Shown: positions 31,672 to 41,499 of the stretch, piece after piece
How positions within the stretch are numbered: position 1 is the stretch's first letter
Layout of the letters: each line of letters begins with the position of its first letter
Assembly: GCA_035296325.1 (NCBI GenBank)
Contig: DATHBD010000020.1
Span: 1-64,000, forward strand
Direction: 5' to 3'
Length of the DNA: 64,000 nt
DNA from: DATHBD01 sp035296325
GTDB lineage: Bacteria; Actinomycetota; Actinomycetes; Mycobacteriales; Micromonosporaceae
The notes under the pieces: generated by a model
Told to the model about the DNA's origin: nothing
Databases searched by the model: none
The model's input: the letters and a program-made list of their open reading frames with translations, nothing else
Made by a program: the position numbers and the translations under genes

Positions 31672-33786
31672 CTACAGGAGAAGCTCAAACCACACGGTGG
31701 AGCCGCGCAGGGTGGGGTCGGTGCCCCAGGCATCGGTCAACGCCTCCACCATGCCGAGGCCCCGGCCCCGGCTGCTGAGGCCATCGGCCTGGGTACGGGC
31801 CACCGCGCCGCGGGTGCCGGTGTCACTGACGGCCACGAGCAGGCGCTCCGCGCTGAGGTCGATGTCGATCCGGGCCGGCGTGCCCGCGTGCAGCAGCGCA
31901 TTCGTCGCCAGCTCACTCGCGCAGAGGACGGCGGCGTCGGCCACCTCCTCCGGCACATCCCAGGCCCGAAGTTGCCCGGACAGCCAGCGCCGCACCCGCC
32001 CGGGTGCGGTCGCTTCCGCTGGAAGCTGCAGGCTGGCCGCCCGGCTGGGGGCAGCCGCGTACTCGAGCGCGAGCGCCGCCACGTCGTCGTCGGTCGAGCC
32101 CGCAACCGCGCCGCTCACCAGCGCACACAGGTTGCGCGGGTCGCCGCTGCCGGCGTCGGCGACCGCCCGGGCCAACTGCGCCAGGCCCTCGTCGATGCCA
32201 TGTCCGCGCCGTTCCACCACACCGTCGGAGACCATCAGCACGGTGTCGCCGGCGAGCAGGGCGATGTCCACCGGTTGGCGCGGACCACCCAGCCCGAGCG
32301 GTGCTCCCGGCGGCACGTCCAGCAGCGTCACCCGGGCCGGCCCGCCACCGGCGTCCGGTCGTCGCAGCAGTGGCGGGACGTGCCCGGCGCTGGCCACCCG
32401 CAGCGTGTGCGCCGACGCATCGACGATGCCGTAGAGCACGGTCACGAAGAGTTCGTCACCCCACGGCCCGGTGGCCAGGCTGCGGACCAGGCGATCCAGC
32501 CCGGCCAGCACGCTGTCCGGGGCCGGGTCGGTCAACGCCAGCGCGCGGAGGGCCGCGCGGACCTGGCCCATCAGCGCGGCGGCCCGTACGTCGTGGCCGA
32601 CCACGTCACCGAGGACGACGGCGAGCCGGCCGCCCGGCAGTTCGAAGGCGTCGTAGAAGTCACCGCCGGCGGCGTTGCCGTCGACCCCCGGTTCGTACCG
32701 CGCGGCGACCCGGAACCGGTCCAGGTTCGGCAGGGTCTGTGGCAGCAGGCTGCGTTGCAGAAGTTGCGAGGTGCCGTGCTGCGTTTCGAAGAGGCGGGCC
32801 CGTTCGGCCGCCTGGCCGACCAGTTCGGCGACGGCCGTGAGCAGGGCGCGCTCCGCCGGCAGCCAGGCGTGCGGCTCGCAGTGGCCGAACGTGATCGCGC
32901 CGCGGAGCGCCCCGGTGGTCAACGGAAGGACGGCCAGGGACTGCACCGACTTGTCGTGGTGGTCGGTCGCGTGGGCGCGGTACGGCTCCAGGTCGTCGTC
33001 GGCAAGGAACATCGGCCGCCCCCCGGCTGCCACCGCGACGATCGGCAGCGCCGCGTCAGCCGGGAAGCGCCGCCACAACGGCGGCAACCGCTCGTCCGCC
33101 TCGTCGAGCAGGTCGCCGCCGACCCGGCGGACCGCCCGCCAGCCCCCGGCGTCATCGACCGCGAACCCGGCGTGGTCGCAGCGGAAGCCGGCCACGGCGT
33201 GGCTCATGGTCGCCCGCGCGACGTCGTCGACGGTGAGCGCACCGGCCAGCGCCGCGGTGAGATCACCGAGCCCGCGTAAGCGGTGCAGCGCCTCGGTGGT
33301 TTCAGCGGCGACGGTCAGTACGCCGAAGATCGATCCGTCGCGGTCCCGGACCACCGAGTGACCGCGGGTGAAGAACGCCTGGTCCACCGGCCCATGCGGG
33401 CCCCGCCGCGCGACCGGCACGACGGTCTCGGCCTCCCGGAACGACGAGCCGGTCCGGTAGACGGCGGTCAGGACGTCACCCACGCCGGGGTTGTCCCAGG
33501 CGTGCCGGAAGACCTGTGCCGCCGGCTGTCCGAACGCCGCGGGGTGCTTGTCGCCGAGTAACTGCGCGTAGGCGTCGTTGTACAGCAGGAGAAAGTCGTC
33601 GCCTAAGGTCAGCGCCATCGCGATCGGGCACTCCAGGAGCAGGTCGACCACCGCCGCCAGGTGCGGCGCCCATCCCGAGCGCGGCCCGAGTGGCGTGTCG
33701 CGCCACGGGAACGCATCGGTGAGCTGGGCCGCATCGGGGGTGGCCACCGGCGGTGCCTCCTCCGTGGGGCGATGGACGCCAAGCAT
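31672..33786 (-). CDS. PAS-GAF-PP2C(SpoIIE)-HATPase multidomain regulator
   Basis: 704 residues combining sensor, phosphatase and anti-sigma-like kinase. A PAS-like domain lies at about 30-165 (LLLYNDAYAQLLGDKHP), a GAF domain at about 175-325 and PP2C/SpoIIE at about 345-565 (GGDFYDAF, LGDVVGHDVRAAALM, SAGHVPPLL, LMVSDGVVERR, DDVAALALE). A C-terminal HATPase_c_2 is at about 590-704 (LCASELATNALLHAG, SSRGRGLGMVEALTDAWG). Similar fusions are frequent in streptomycetes and relatives, where they are thought to control sigma pathways with both activities in one chain. The target is unknown. No membrane segment is seen. The gene at 33942 is divergent. Confidence 0.9.
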   Translation of the reverse strand: MLGVHRPTEEAPPVATPDAAQLTDAFPWRDTPLGPRSGWAPHLAAVVDLLLECPIAMALTLGDDFLLLYNDAYAQLLGDKHPAAFGQPAAQVFRHAWDNPGVGDVLTAVYRTGSSFREAETVVPVARRGPHGPVDQAFFTRGHSVVRDRDGSIFGVLTVAAETTEALHRLRGLGDLTAALAGALTVDDVARATMSHAVAGFRCDHAGFAVDDAGGWRAVRRVGGDLLDEADERLPPLWRRFPADAALPIVAVAAGGRPMFLADDDLEPYRAHATDHHDKSVQSLAVLPLTTGALRGAITFGHCEPHAWLPAERALLTAVAELVGQAAERARLFETQHGTSQLLQRSLLPQTLPNLDRFRVAARYEPGVDGNAAGGDFYDAFELPGGRLAVVLGDVVGHDVRAAALMGQVRAALRALALTDPAPDSVLAGLDRLVRSLATGPWGDELFVTVLYGIVDASAHTLRVASAGHVPPLLRRPDAGGGPARVTLLDVPPGAPLGLGGPRQPVDIALLAGDTVLMVSDGVVERRGHGIDEGLAQLARAVADAGSGDPRNLCALVSGAVAGSTDDDVAALALEYAAAPSRAASLQLPAEATAPGRVRRWLSGQLRAWDVPEEVADAAVLCASELATNALLHAGTPARIDIDLSAERLLVAVSDTGTRGAVARTQADGLSSRGRGLGMVEALTDAWGTDPTLRGSTVWFELLL

Positions 33787-33941
33787 GGCCGCAGCCTATA
33801 TCCGCGGCCGACGTCGTCGCTCATCTCTCCATCGGCGCCGATTGTCGGACCCGGACACATGCTCGAAATCCATCAGGTTTGGGCGGCCGGGGGAGGGGAA
33901 GTCAGTCACGTCACACTTACCCCTTCGCCCGGAGGATTGAC

Positions 33942-34376
33942 ATGTCATTCGCAGAACGCTCCACCACCAGCGTGGCCGGCGTCTGGACGCCGCCACGAAT
34001 CGGGGCCGCGGTCGTGGGTGCTGTTTACACCCTCGCCGGTCTGCTCGGCTTCTTCGTCACCGGCTTCAGTGGCTTCGCCTCCAGCCAGGGCCACAGCCTG
34101 CTGGGCTTCCACGTGAACCCGCTGCACAACTTCGTGCACCTGGCAATCGGCCTGGCCGGTCTGGCACTGTCCCGGCGGGACTCCACCGCGCGGACCTACG
34201 GTTGGCTGCTCGCCATCGGCTACGGTGCCACGTTCCTCTTCGGCCTGTTCGCGGTGAACAACCCGGACATCAACTTCCTGGCCATCAACGGGGCCGACAA
34301 CGTCCTGCACGCGGTGAGCGCGCTCGCCGGCCTGGCGATCGCCCTCTGGCCGAGGCGCGGGGCCACCGACCGGTAA
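33942..34376 (+). CDS. DUF4383 family four-helix membrane protein
   Basis: 144 residues with four hydrophobic helices: VGAVYTLAGLLGFFVTG, FVHLAIGLAGLAL, WLLAIGYGATFLFGLFAV and LHAVSALAGLAIAL. The motif LLGFHVNPLHNFVHL is characteristic of DUF4383, a membrane family of unknown role. The start ATG at 33942 has an excellent ggagg site at 33932-33936. A terminator hairpin lies about 40 bp past the stop. Confidence 0.88.
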   Translation: MSFAERSTTSVAGVWTPPRIGAAVVGAVYTLAGLLGFFVTGFSGFASSQGHSLLGFHVNPLHNFVHLAIGLAGLALSRRDSTARTYGWLLAIGYGATFLFGLFAVNNPDINFLAINGADNVLHAVSALAGLAIALWPRRGATDR

Positions 34377-34415
34377 CGCCTGTCTCCGCACCCCCGCACG
34401 ATCACCGCTCCACCC

Positions 34416-34446
34416 GCGCCGCCGGATCCCCCCGACCCGGCGGCGC
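34416..34446 (+). terminator. Hairpin terminator after the DUF4383 gene
   Basis: GCGCCGCCGG (34416-34425) pairs with CCGGCGGCGC (34437-34446) across an 11-nt C-rich loop. The rest of the gap to 34625 shows no gene. Confidence 0.65.
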
Positions 34447-34625
34447 GGTGCTGTCCGGGCACCAGGACAGGCGTGAGGCAGTCAGCATGTGGCACGGCGC
34501 AGGGCGAACGGCTGACCCTCGCCGGTACTTTGGGCGATCATGGTGGCGGGTGACGCCGACCATTGCCAGCCGCAGCGGGATAGGCCACGGTTGCCCCCAG
34601 GATGGTCGGTCAACGGAGGTCAGGT

Positions 34626-37600
34626 ATGTACGCCAAGTTGCTGGTCGCCAACCGGGGCGAGATCGCGGTGCGGGCCTTTCGGGCGGCGTACGAGCTGGGT
34701 GTGCCCACGGTGGCGATCTTCCCGTACGAGGACCGCAACTCCGAGCACCGGATGAAGGCCGACGAGGCGCACGAGATCGGGGAGCGGGGCCACCCGGTGC
34801 GCGCCTACCTGGATGCCGACGCCATCGTGGCCGCCGCGGTGAGCGCCGGCGCGGACGCGATCTACCCCGGGTACGGCTTCCTGTCGGAGAACCCGGACCT
34901 GGCCGACGCCTGTACCGCCGCCGGCATCACCTTCGTCGGTCCGCCGTCGCGGGTGCTGCATCTGACCGGGAACAAGGCCCGCGCGATCGCCGCCGCGCGG
35001 GAGGCCGGCGTGCCGGTGCTGCGCAGCGGTCCGCCGTCGCGCGACGTCGATGAGGTGCTGTCGGCCGCCCGTGAGCTGACGTTCCCCATCTTCGTCAAGG
35101 CGGTGGCCGGCGGCGGGGGGCGGGGGATGCGGCGGGTGGAGGACCCGGCGCAGCTGGCCGAGGCGGTCGGTGCGGCGATGCGGGAGGCGGAGAGCGCCTT
35201 CGGCGACCCGACCGTGTTCTGCGAGGAGGCGGTGCTCGACGCCCGCCACATCGAGGTGCAGATCCTCGCCGACGCCGCCGGGAACGTGGTGCACCTCTTC
35301 GAGCGGGACTGCTCGATGCAGCGCCGGCACCAGAAGGTGATCGAGATCGCGCCCGCGCCCAACCTCGACCCCGACCTGCGGGCCCGGCTGTGCGCCGACG
35401 CGGTCGCGTTCGCCCGGGCCATCGGGTACGTCAATGCGGGCACCGTGGAGTTCCTCGTCGACCCGTTGGGCCGGCACGTCTTCATCGAGATGAACCCACG
35501 GATCCAGGTCGAGCACACGGTCACCGAGGAGGTGACCGATGTCGACCTGGTCCGGGCGCAGCTGCGGATCGGGGCCGGGGCGACGCTGGCCGACCTCGGG
35601 CTGGCCCAGGAGACCATCACGCTGCGCGGCGCCGCGCTGCAGTGCCGGATCACCACCGAGGACCCGGCGAACGGCTTCCGCCCGGACACGGGCCGGGTGA
35701 CGACGTACCGGTCGCCGGGTGGGGCCGGGGTGCGCCTGGACGGCGGCACGGTCTACACCGGCGCCGAGATCAGCGCGCACTTCGACTCGCTGCTGACCAA
35801 GCTGACCTGCCGTGGCACGGACTTCGCCGCGGTGGTACGGCGGTCGAGACGGGCCATCGCGGAGTTCCGGATCCGGGGCGTGGCGACGAACATCCCGTTC
35901 CTCGCCGCGGTGCTCGACGATCCGGACTTCGCCGCCGGCCGGGTCACCACCTCGTTCATCGAGCAGCGGCCGTACCTGCTGACCGCCCGGTCCTCGGCCG
36001 ACCGGGGCACCAAACTGCTCACCTACCTCGCCGACGTCACCGTCAACCGCCCGTACGGTGAACCACGCTCGAATTTGGACCCGCTGGTCAAACTGCCCGC
36101 CGTCGATCTCGCCGCGGCCGCGCCGGACGGCTCCCGCCAGCGGCTGCTCGCCCTCGGTCCGCAGGAGTTCGCCGCCGCACTGCGCGCCGCCACCGGCACC
36201 GCCGTCACCGAGACCACGTTCCGGGACGCGCACCAGTCCCTGCTGGCCACCCGCGTGCGCACCCGGGACCTGGTCGCCGTGGCCGGGCACGTGGCCCGGT
36301 TGACGCCGCAGCTGTGGAGCGTCGAGGCGTGGGGTGGCGCCACCTACGACGTGGCGCTGCGCTTCCTCTCCGAGGATCCCTGGGACCGCCTCGCCGAACT
36401 CCGCGGGGCCCTGCCCAACATCTGCCTCCAGATGCTGCTGCGCGGCCGCAACACGGTGGGCTACACGCCGTACCCGGTCGAGGTCACCGACGCGTTCGTA
36501 CAGGAGGCGGCCCGGACCGGGATCGACGTGTTCCGCATCTTCGATGCACTGAACAACGTGGATGCGATGCGTCCCGCGATCGACGCCGTCGTGGCGACCG
36601 GCAGCACGATCGCCGAGGTGGCGCTGTGCTACACCGGCGACCTGAGCGATCCGGGCGAGCGGCTGTACACCCTGGACTACTACCTCCGCCTCGCCGAGCA
36701 GATCGTCGAGGCCGGCGCGCACGTGCTCGCCATCAAGGACATGGCCGGGCTGCTCCGGGCCCCGGCCGCCCGGCGCCTGGTCGGGGCGCTGCGCGAGCGG
36801 TTCGACCTGCCGGTGCACCTGCACACCCACGACACGCCGGGCGGCCAGCTGGCGACGCTGCTCGCCGCGATCGACGCCGGGGTGGACGCGGTCGACGCGG
36901 CCAGCGCCCCGCTCGCCGGCACCACGAGCCAGCCCGCGCTCTCCGCGCTCGTGGCCGCCACCGACCACACCGAGCGCGCCACCGGCCTCGACCTGGATGC
37001 GGTGTGCGCGCTGGAGCCGTACTGGGAGGCGGTGCGCCGGCTCTATGCGCCGTTCGAGTCGGGACTACCCGGACCGACCGGGCGGGTGTACGTGCACGAG
37101 ATCCCCGGCGGGCAGCTCTCCAACCTGCGCCAGCAGGCGATCGCGCTGGGGCTGGGCGACAAGTTCGAGCAGATCGAGGACATGTACGCCGCCGCGGACC
37201 GGATCCTGGGGCGCCTGGTGAAGGTCACGCCGTCCAGCAAGGTGGTCGGCGACCTGGCACTGCACCTGGTCGCGGTGGGTGCGGCGCCGGAGGAGTTCGC
37301 CGACAACCCCCAGAAGTACGACATCCCGGACTCGGTGATCGGGTTCCTCGGCGGCGAGCTGGGCGAACCGGCCGGCGGTTGGCCCGAGCCGTTCCGGACC
37401 AGGGCCCTCGCCGGACGTTCCGTCCGCAGCGGCGAGCAGGCGTTGACCGACGCCGACCGGCAGGAACTGCGGGACTCCCGCCGCGACGCGCTCAACCGAC
37501 TGCTGTTCCCCGGCCCGACCGAGGAACTGCGGAAGTCCCAGGCCCGCTACGGCGACCTGTCCGTGCTCCCGACCCGGGAGTTCCTGTACGGCCTCAGCGG

Positions 37601-38003
37601 CGGCGGTGAGCACGCCTTCGACATCGCGCCGGGCAAGCGGCTCTTCGCCAGCCTGGAGGCGATCGGCGAGCCCGACGCCCGCGGCGAACGCACCGTCATG
37701 TGCACCCTGAACGGGCAGCTGCGCCCGGTGTCGGTACGGGACCACTCGGTCGAGCGGGACGTGCCGGCGCAGGAGAAGGCCGATCCGGGCACCCCCGGTC
37801 AGGTGCCGGCCCCGTTCGCCGGCGTGGTCAGCGTGACGGTGGCGGTGGGCGACGAGGTGACCGCCGGGCAGGCGGTGGCCACCATCGAGGCGATGAAGAT
37901 GGAGGCGTCGATCACGGCTCCGGTGGACGGTCGGGTGACCCGGCTGGCGGTGCGCGGCGTACACCAGGTGGAGGCCGGCGACCTACTGCTGGTGATCGGG
38001 TAG
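34626..38003 (+). CDS. pyc: Pyruvate carboxylase
   Basis: 1125 residues from the ATG at 34626, after ggaggt. The biotin carboxylase/ATP-grasp part (about 1-450) opens KLLVANRGEIAVRAF and has VAGGGGRGMRRV and FIEMNPRIQVEHTVTEE. The carboxyltransferase barrel (about 525-800) has TTFRDAHQSLLATRVRT and DMAGLLRAPAA. It is followed by the conserved PYC/OADA region and the biotinyl domain with IEAMKMEASITAP (biotinylated Lys1091). The enzyme forms oxaloacetate from pyruvate, bicarbonate and ATP, refilling the TCA cycle. Length and order are those of full single-chain PYC. Its last 21 bp overlap the end of the convergent membrane-protein gene. Confidence 0.97.
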   Translation: MYAKLLVANRGEIAVRAFRAAYELGVPTVAIFPYEDRNSEHRMKADEAHEIGERGHPVRAYLDADAIVAAAVSAGADAIYPGYGFLSENPDLADACTAAGITFVGPPSRVLHLTGNKARAIAAAREAGVPVLRSGPPSRDVDEVLSAARELTFPIFVKAVAGGGGRGMRRVEDPAQLAEAVGAAMREAESAFGDPTVFCEEAVLDARHIEVQILADAAGNVVHLFERDCSMQRRHQKVIEIAPAPNLDPDLRARLCADAVAFARAIGYVNAGTVEFLVDPLGRHVFIEMNPRIQVEHTVTEEVTDVDLVRAQLRIGAGATLADLGLAQETITLRGAALQCRITTEDPANGFRPDTGRVTTYRSPGGAGVRLDGGTVYTGAEISAHFDSLLTKLTCRGTDFAAVVRRSRRAIAEFRIRGVATNIPFLAAVLDDPDFAAGRVTTSFIEQRPYLLTARSSADRGTKLLTYLADVTVNRPYGEPRSNLDPLVKLPAVDLAAAAPDGSRQRLLALGPQEFAAALRAATGTAVTETTFRDAHQSLLATRVRTRDLVAVAGHVARLTPQLWSVEAWGGATYDVALRFLSEDPWDRLAELRGALPNICLQMLLRGRNTVGYTPYPVEVTDAFVQEAARTGIDVFRIFDALNNVDAMRPAIDAVVATGSTIAEVALCYTGDLSDPGERLYTLDYYLRLAEQIVEAGAHVLAIKDMAGLLRAPAARRLVGALRERFDLPVHLHTHDTPGGQLATLLAAIDAGVDAVDAASAPLAGTTSQPALSALVAATDHTERATGLDLDAVCALEPYWEAVRRLYAPFESGLPGPTGRVYVHEIPGGQLSNLRQQAIALGLGDKFEQIEDMYAAADRILGRLVKVTPSSKVVGDLALHLVAVGAAPEEFADNPQKYDIPDSVIGFLGGELGEPAGGWPEPFRTRALAGRSVRSGEQALTDADRQELRDSRRDALNRLLFPGPTEELRKSQARYGDLSVLPTREFLYGLSGGGEHAFDIAPGKRLFASLEAIGEPDARGERTVMCTLNGQLRPVSVRDHSVERDVPAQEKADPGTPGQVPAPFAGVVSVTVAVGDEVTAGQAVATIEAMKMEASITAPVDGRVTRLAVRGVHQVEAGDLLLVIG

Positions 38004-38711
38004 CGCTTCGTCGGCCGCGTCGAGCCGCGCCACGGCGGCGCCGAGGACATACCCCACCGCGTACGCCGCCGTCAGGGTGAGCGCACCCGGGTACTGCTCG
38101 ATGTAGTCGACAAGATTCCAGCTCGCTTCCGCCGAACCGAGGATGTCCAGCTGCCAGAAGACGCTGGCCGGGTACCACAGCACGGCGCGCGCACCATCCA
38201 GGGCGCCGGACGGATCGAGCGGATCACGCCAACCCGCCCGCCAGACCACGAGCGTCAGCGCCAGCCAGCACGCGGCCAGCCCGCCGACCGCCCCGACTGC
38301 CAGCGCCACCCGACCGGCCAGGCGGCTCGCCACCAGCAGGGTCGCGCCCAGTACCAGTGCCCACAGCAACGTTCCCGCGGTGGGATCCTCCGCCTCGCCG
38401 AACATTCCGGTCCTGATCGGCATGATCATCGCCGTCGCCACGGCGGGTAACCACACCACGAACGGTGCGGTCCACCGCCCGGTGACTCGCCCCAGGTACC
38501 CGGCGAACCAGGCGCCGCCGCCGATCAGCACCACCAGGAACGGGCCGATCAACCACGCGTGCACGGCGAGCAGAAAGCATGCCGCCGGAGCGAGCAGCAG
38601 CAGCGCAACCGCTGCGCCGGCCCGCGCGACCGGCACCGGGGCGTCCAGCAGGCGATGCACCAGGGCGGGGCGCTGAGCGTCGAGCGCCGGGCCGATCACT
38701 GGAGTCCGCAT
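37983..38711 (-). CDS. Multi-spanning membrane protein, unknown function
   Basis: 242 residues from the ATG at 38711, chosen because the reading becomes a plausible membrane protein from MRTPVIGP onward. About six hydrophobic helices are visible, including AGAAVALLLLAPAACFLLAV, LIGPFLVVLIGGGAWFAGYL, LLWALVLGATLLVA and the last, LTAAYAVGYVLGAAVA. It has no known motif. It is convergent with pyc, sharing 21 bp at the 3' ends. Confidence 0.7.
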   Translation of the reverse strand: MRTPVIGPALDAQRPALVHRLLDAPVPVARAGAAVALLLLAPAACFLLAVHAWLIGPFLVVLIGGGAWFAGYLGRVTGRWTAPFVVWLPAVATAMIMPIRTGMFGEAEDPTAGTLLWALVLGATLLVASRLAGRVALAVGAVGGLAACWLALTLVVWRAGWRDPLDPSGALDGARAVLWYPASVFWQLDILGSAEASWNLVDYIEQYPGALTLTAAYAVGYVLGAAVARLDAADEALPDHQQ

Positions 38712-39044
38712 GGGGCGACCGTAACCGTCCGGCGCAAAGCGGGCAATGACACCCGCCCTCACCGCGTCGCGGGGCGGATACCGGTTGAGGGGCCTGAACC
38801 TTTCGGTGCGTCGTGCGGACATTCCGTCCCGGAGATACCCAATTTATCCAGGTCAACGCCGCAGTTGACAGTTGCGGGCCGAAGCCGCGCGGTGCGACCG
38901 GTCGGGGGGCGGTTTACAGTTCGGAAACCTGCCGGCACGACGAAGTATCGATGTTCCTGCGTGCGTGCGAGGCGCTTTCCTGTGCAACGCATGAAGGGAG
39001 ATCGCCGGGGCCTGGAATGGCGTCCGCACAGCCTGTTCACAGAG

Positions 39045-39074
39045 TTGACTGGTCAGTGCGCCGGTGGGCACTAT
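39045..39074 (+). promoter_or_regulatory. Candidate housekeeping promoter for the GH9 gene
   Basis: TTGACT at 39045-39050 and CACTAT at 39069-39074 (18-bp spacing), 60 nt before the TTG start at 39135. It lies in the 423-bp gap 38712-39134, which otherwise shows no gene. AT-rich TTATCGATCTAG at about 39098 is close to the start and could be an operator. Confidence 0.45.
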
Positions 39075-39134
39075 GGCGTTCGTGCCATACGTCGATCATT
39101 ATCGATCTAGCCACACACCCCTCAGGGAGCAACA

Positions 39135-41423
39135 TTGAACCTCAGTCCCCGCCGATTGTCGAAGCGAGGTCGTCGCACGGGTGTGGCGGTGCTCGCCGCC
39201 GCCACCGGTCTCGCCGCCATCGGTCTGAACGCGGTGGCCACCGCGCCGGCCGCCAACGCCGCCGTCGGCCCGGAGCAGGTCGTCAACGGCACCTTTGATA
39301 CGGACATCAGCGCGCCATGGTTCTCGAGCCCGAACGTGACCACAGCGGTCGTGGACGGGCGGCTCTGCGCCGAAATCCCGGGTGGGACCACAAACCCATG
39401 GGACGCCATCGTCGGCCAGAACGGCATCAACCTGGTCCAGGGTGAGACCTACGAGTTCAGCTTCACCGCCAGCGGCACGCCTGAGGGTCACGTCACCCGG
39501 GCCCTGGTCGGGCTGCAGGTTGAGCCGTACACCACGTACACCGACCAGCGCCCGGTGCTCACGCCCGCCGGCGACGCCTTCACCTATATCTTCACCGCCA
39601 CCGAGACCACGCCGCAGGGCCAGGTGGCGTTCCAGGCCGGCGGCAGCGCGACCCCGTGGAGGCTCTGCGTGGACAACGTCTCGCTGCGCGGTGGCGCGGA
39701 GCGGCCGGTCTACCGGCCGGACACCGGCCCGCGCGTGCGGGTCAACCAGGTGGCGTACCTGCCCGACGGCCCGAAGAACGCCACCCTGGTCACCGAGGCG
39801 ACCACCGCGCTGCGCTGGGAACTGAGGAACGCCCAGGGAGCCACCGTCAAGCGCGGGCGCACCACGCCGCGTGGCGTCGATGCCTCGTCCGGGCAGAACG
39901 TGCACTCGATCGACTTCGGTCAGTTCCACGGTCGGGGCACCGGCTTCACGCTGGTGGCCGACGGTGAGACGAGCCGGCCGTTCGACATCGACAGTGCCAT
40001 CTACGAGCAGCTGCGCACCGACTCGCTGAAGTTCTACTACACCCAGCGCAGCGGCATCGAGATCCTGGACTCGCTGCGGCCGGGTTACGGCCGGCCGGCC
40101 GGGCACGTCAACGTGGCACCGAACACCGGTGACAACAACGTCCCCTGCCAGCCCGGCGTGTGCGACTACACCCTGGACGTCCGCGGCGGCTGGTACGACG
40201 CCGGTGACCACGGCAAGTACGTGGTGAACGGCGGCATCTCGACGTGGCAGCTGCTCAGCGAGTACGAGCGCAGCACGATCGCGCGGCGGGCCGACCGTGA
40301 CCGCCTCGGTGACGGCACCCTCGCCATCCCGGAGAGCGGCAACAACGTTCCGGACATCCTGGACGAGGCGCGCTGGAACCTGGAGTTCATGCTCAGCATG
40401 CAGGTCCCGGCTGGGCAGCGCCTGGCCGGCATGGTGCACCACAAGATCCACGACGCCAACTGGACCGGGCTGCCGCTGATGCCGCACCTGGACGCCCAGT
40501 TGCGTGAGCTGCACCCGCCGTCCACGGCTGCCACGCTCAACCTGGCTGCCGTTGCCGCTCAGGCCGCCCGGCTGTTCAAGACGTACGACCCGGCCTTCGC
40601 GGCGGAGAGCCTGGCGGCGGCGCGCACCGCGTACGCGGCGGCGCTGGCCAACCCGGCGATCTACGCGCTGGACTCGGACAGCACCGGCGGCGGCGCGTAC
40701 GGCGACTCGAACGTCACCGACGAGTTCTACTGGGCGGCGGCCGAGCTCTTCATCACCACCGGTGAGCAGGCGTTCGCCGACGCGGTGACCGCCTCACCGT
40801 TGCACACCGAGGACATCTTCCGCCCGGGTGGTGCCTTCGACTGGGGCTGGACGGCGGTGCCCGGACGGCTCGACCTGGCGATGGTCCCGAACAACCTGCC
40901 GGACCGCGAGCGGGTGCGGCACTCGGTCGTCATGGCCGGTGACAAGTACAACGCGATCATCAAGGCGCACCCGTACGGCCTGCCGTACGCGCCGACCAAC
41001 AACAACTTCGACTGGGGATCGAACAACCTGATCCTCAACAACATGGTGGTCCTGGCGTCCGCGTACGACATCTCCGGCAAGACCAAGTACCGCAACGCCG
41101 TACTCGAGGGCATCAACTACATCTTCGGACGTAACGCCCTCAACATCTCCTACGTCACCGGGTACGGCGAGGTCAGCTCGCAGAACCAGCACAGCCGCTG
41201 GTACGCCCGCCAGATCGACCCGAACTCGCCGAACCCGCCGCGGGGCACGCTCGCCGGTGGCCCGAACTCGAGCATCCAGGACCCGAAGGCCCAGGAGCTG
41301 CTGACCGGATGTGTCGGCCAGTTCTGCTACGTCGACCACATCGATTCGTGGTCGACGAATGAGCTGACGATCAACTGGAACTCCGCTCTGGCCTGGGTGG
41401 CAGCGTTCGTGGCCGACCAGTAA
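39135..41423 (+). CDS. Secreted GH9 endoglucanase with CBM4/9-like and CelD_N modules
   Basis: 762 residues from TTG at 39135, after cagggag. A long Sec signal peptide ends near residue 43 (ATAPAANAAV). A CBM4/9-like beta-sandwich spans about 45-190 (VVNGTFDTDISAPWF, VDNVSLRGG). The Ig-like CelD_N domain (about 198-285; RVRVNQVAYLPDGPKNATLV) precedes the GH9 (alpha/alpha)6 barrel. The catalytic base region is WYDAGDHGKYV with Asp355 and Asp358, and the acid is Glu743 in WSTNELTINWNS. It hydrolyses beta-1,4-glucan chains. It has no dockerin, so it is a free enzyme. Promoter-like boxes precede it at 39045-39074. Confidence 0.94.
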   Translation: MNLSPRRLSKRGRRTGVAVLAAATGLAAIGLNAVATAPAANAAVGPEQVVNGTFDTDISAPWFSSPNVTTAVVDGRLCAEIPGGTTNPWDAIVGQNGINLVQGETYEFSFTASGTPEGHVTRALVGLQVEPYTTYTDQRPVLTPAGDAFTYIFTATETTPQGQVAFQAGGSATPWRLCVDNVSLRGGAERPVYRPDTGPRVRVNQVAYLPDGPKNATLVTEATTALRWELRNAQGATVKRGRTTPRGVDASSGQNVHSIDFGQFHGRGTGFTLVADGETSRPFDIDSAIYEQLRTDSLKFYYTQRSGIEILDSLRPGYGRPAGHVNVAPNTGDNNVPCQPGVCDYTLDVRGGWYDAGDHGKYVVNGGISTWQLLSEYERSTIARRADRDRLGDGTLAIPESGNNVPDILDEARWNLEFMLSMQVPAGQRLAGMVHHKIHDANWTGLPLMPHLDAQLRELHPPSTAATLNLAAVAAQAARLFKTYDPAFAAESLAAARTAYAAALANPAIYALDSDSTGGGAYGDSNVTDEFYWAAAELFITTGEQAFADAVTASPLHTEDIFRPGGAFDWGWTAVPGRLDLAMVPNNLPDRERVRHSVVMAGDKYNAIIKAHPYGLPYAPTNNNFDWGSNNLILNNMVVLASAYDISGKTKYRNAVLEGINYIFGRNALNISYVTGYGEVSSQNQHSRWYARQIDPNSPNPPRGTLAGGPNSSIQDPKAQELLTGCVGQFCYVDHIDSWSTNELTINWNSALAWVAAFVADQ

Positions 41424-41454
41424 CGATCGATCCAGCACCACGATCGCTCAGCAG

Positions 41455-41484
41455 AGCGGGTCGGCTCCTCGGAGCCGGCCCGCT
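41455..41484 (+). terminator. Hairpin terminator after the GH9 gene
   Basis: AGCGGGTCGGCTCC (41455-41468) pairs with GGAGCCGGCCCGCT (41471-41484), with one T-G pair and a tc loop. Confidence 0.8.
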
Positions 41485-41499
41485 TCGCTGTTGCGGGGG

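Noticed and set aside
33870..33905. Stress-sigma promoter before the DUF4383 gene (GTTT near 33877)
   Set aside because: No GGGTA-like -10 at 13-17 bp; only a G-rich run lies there.
34620..36968. 782-codon minus-strand frame opposite pyc
   Set aside because: Antisense shadow of pyruvate carboxylase with low-complexity composition and no motif.
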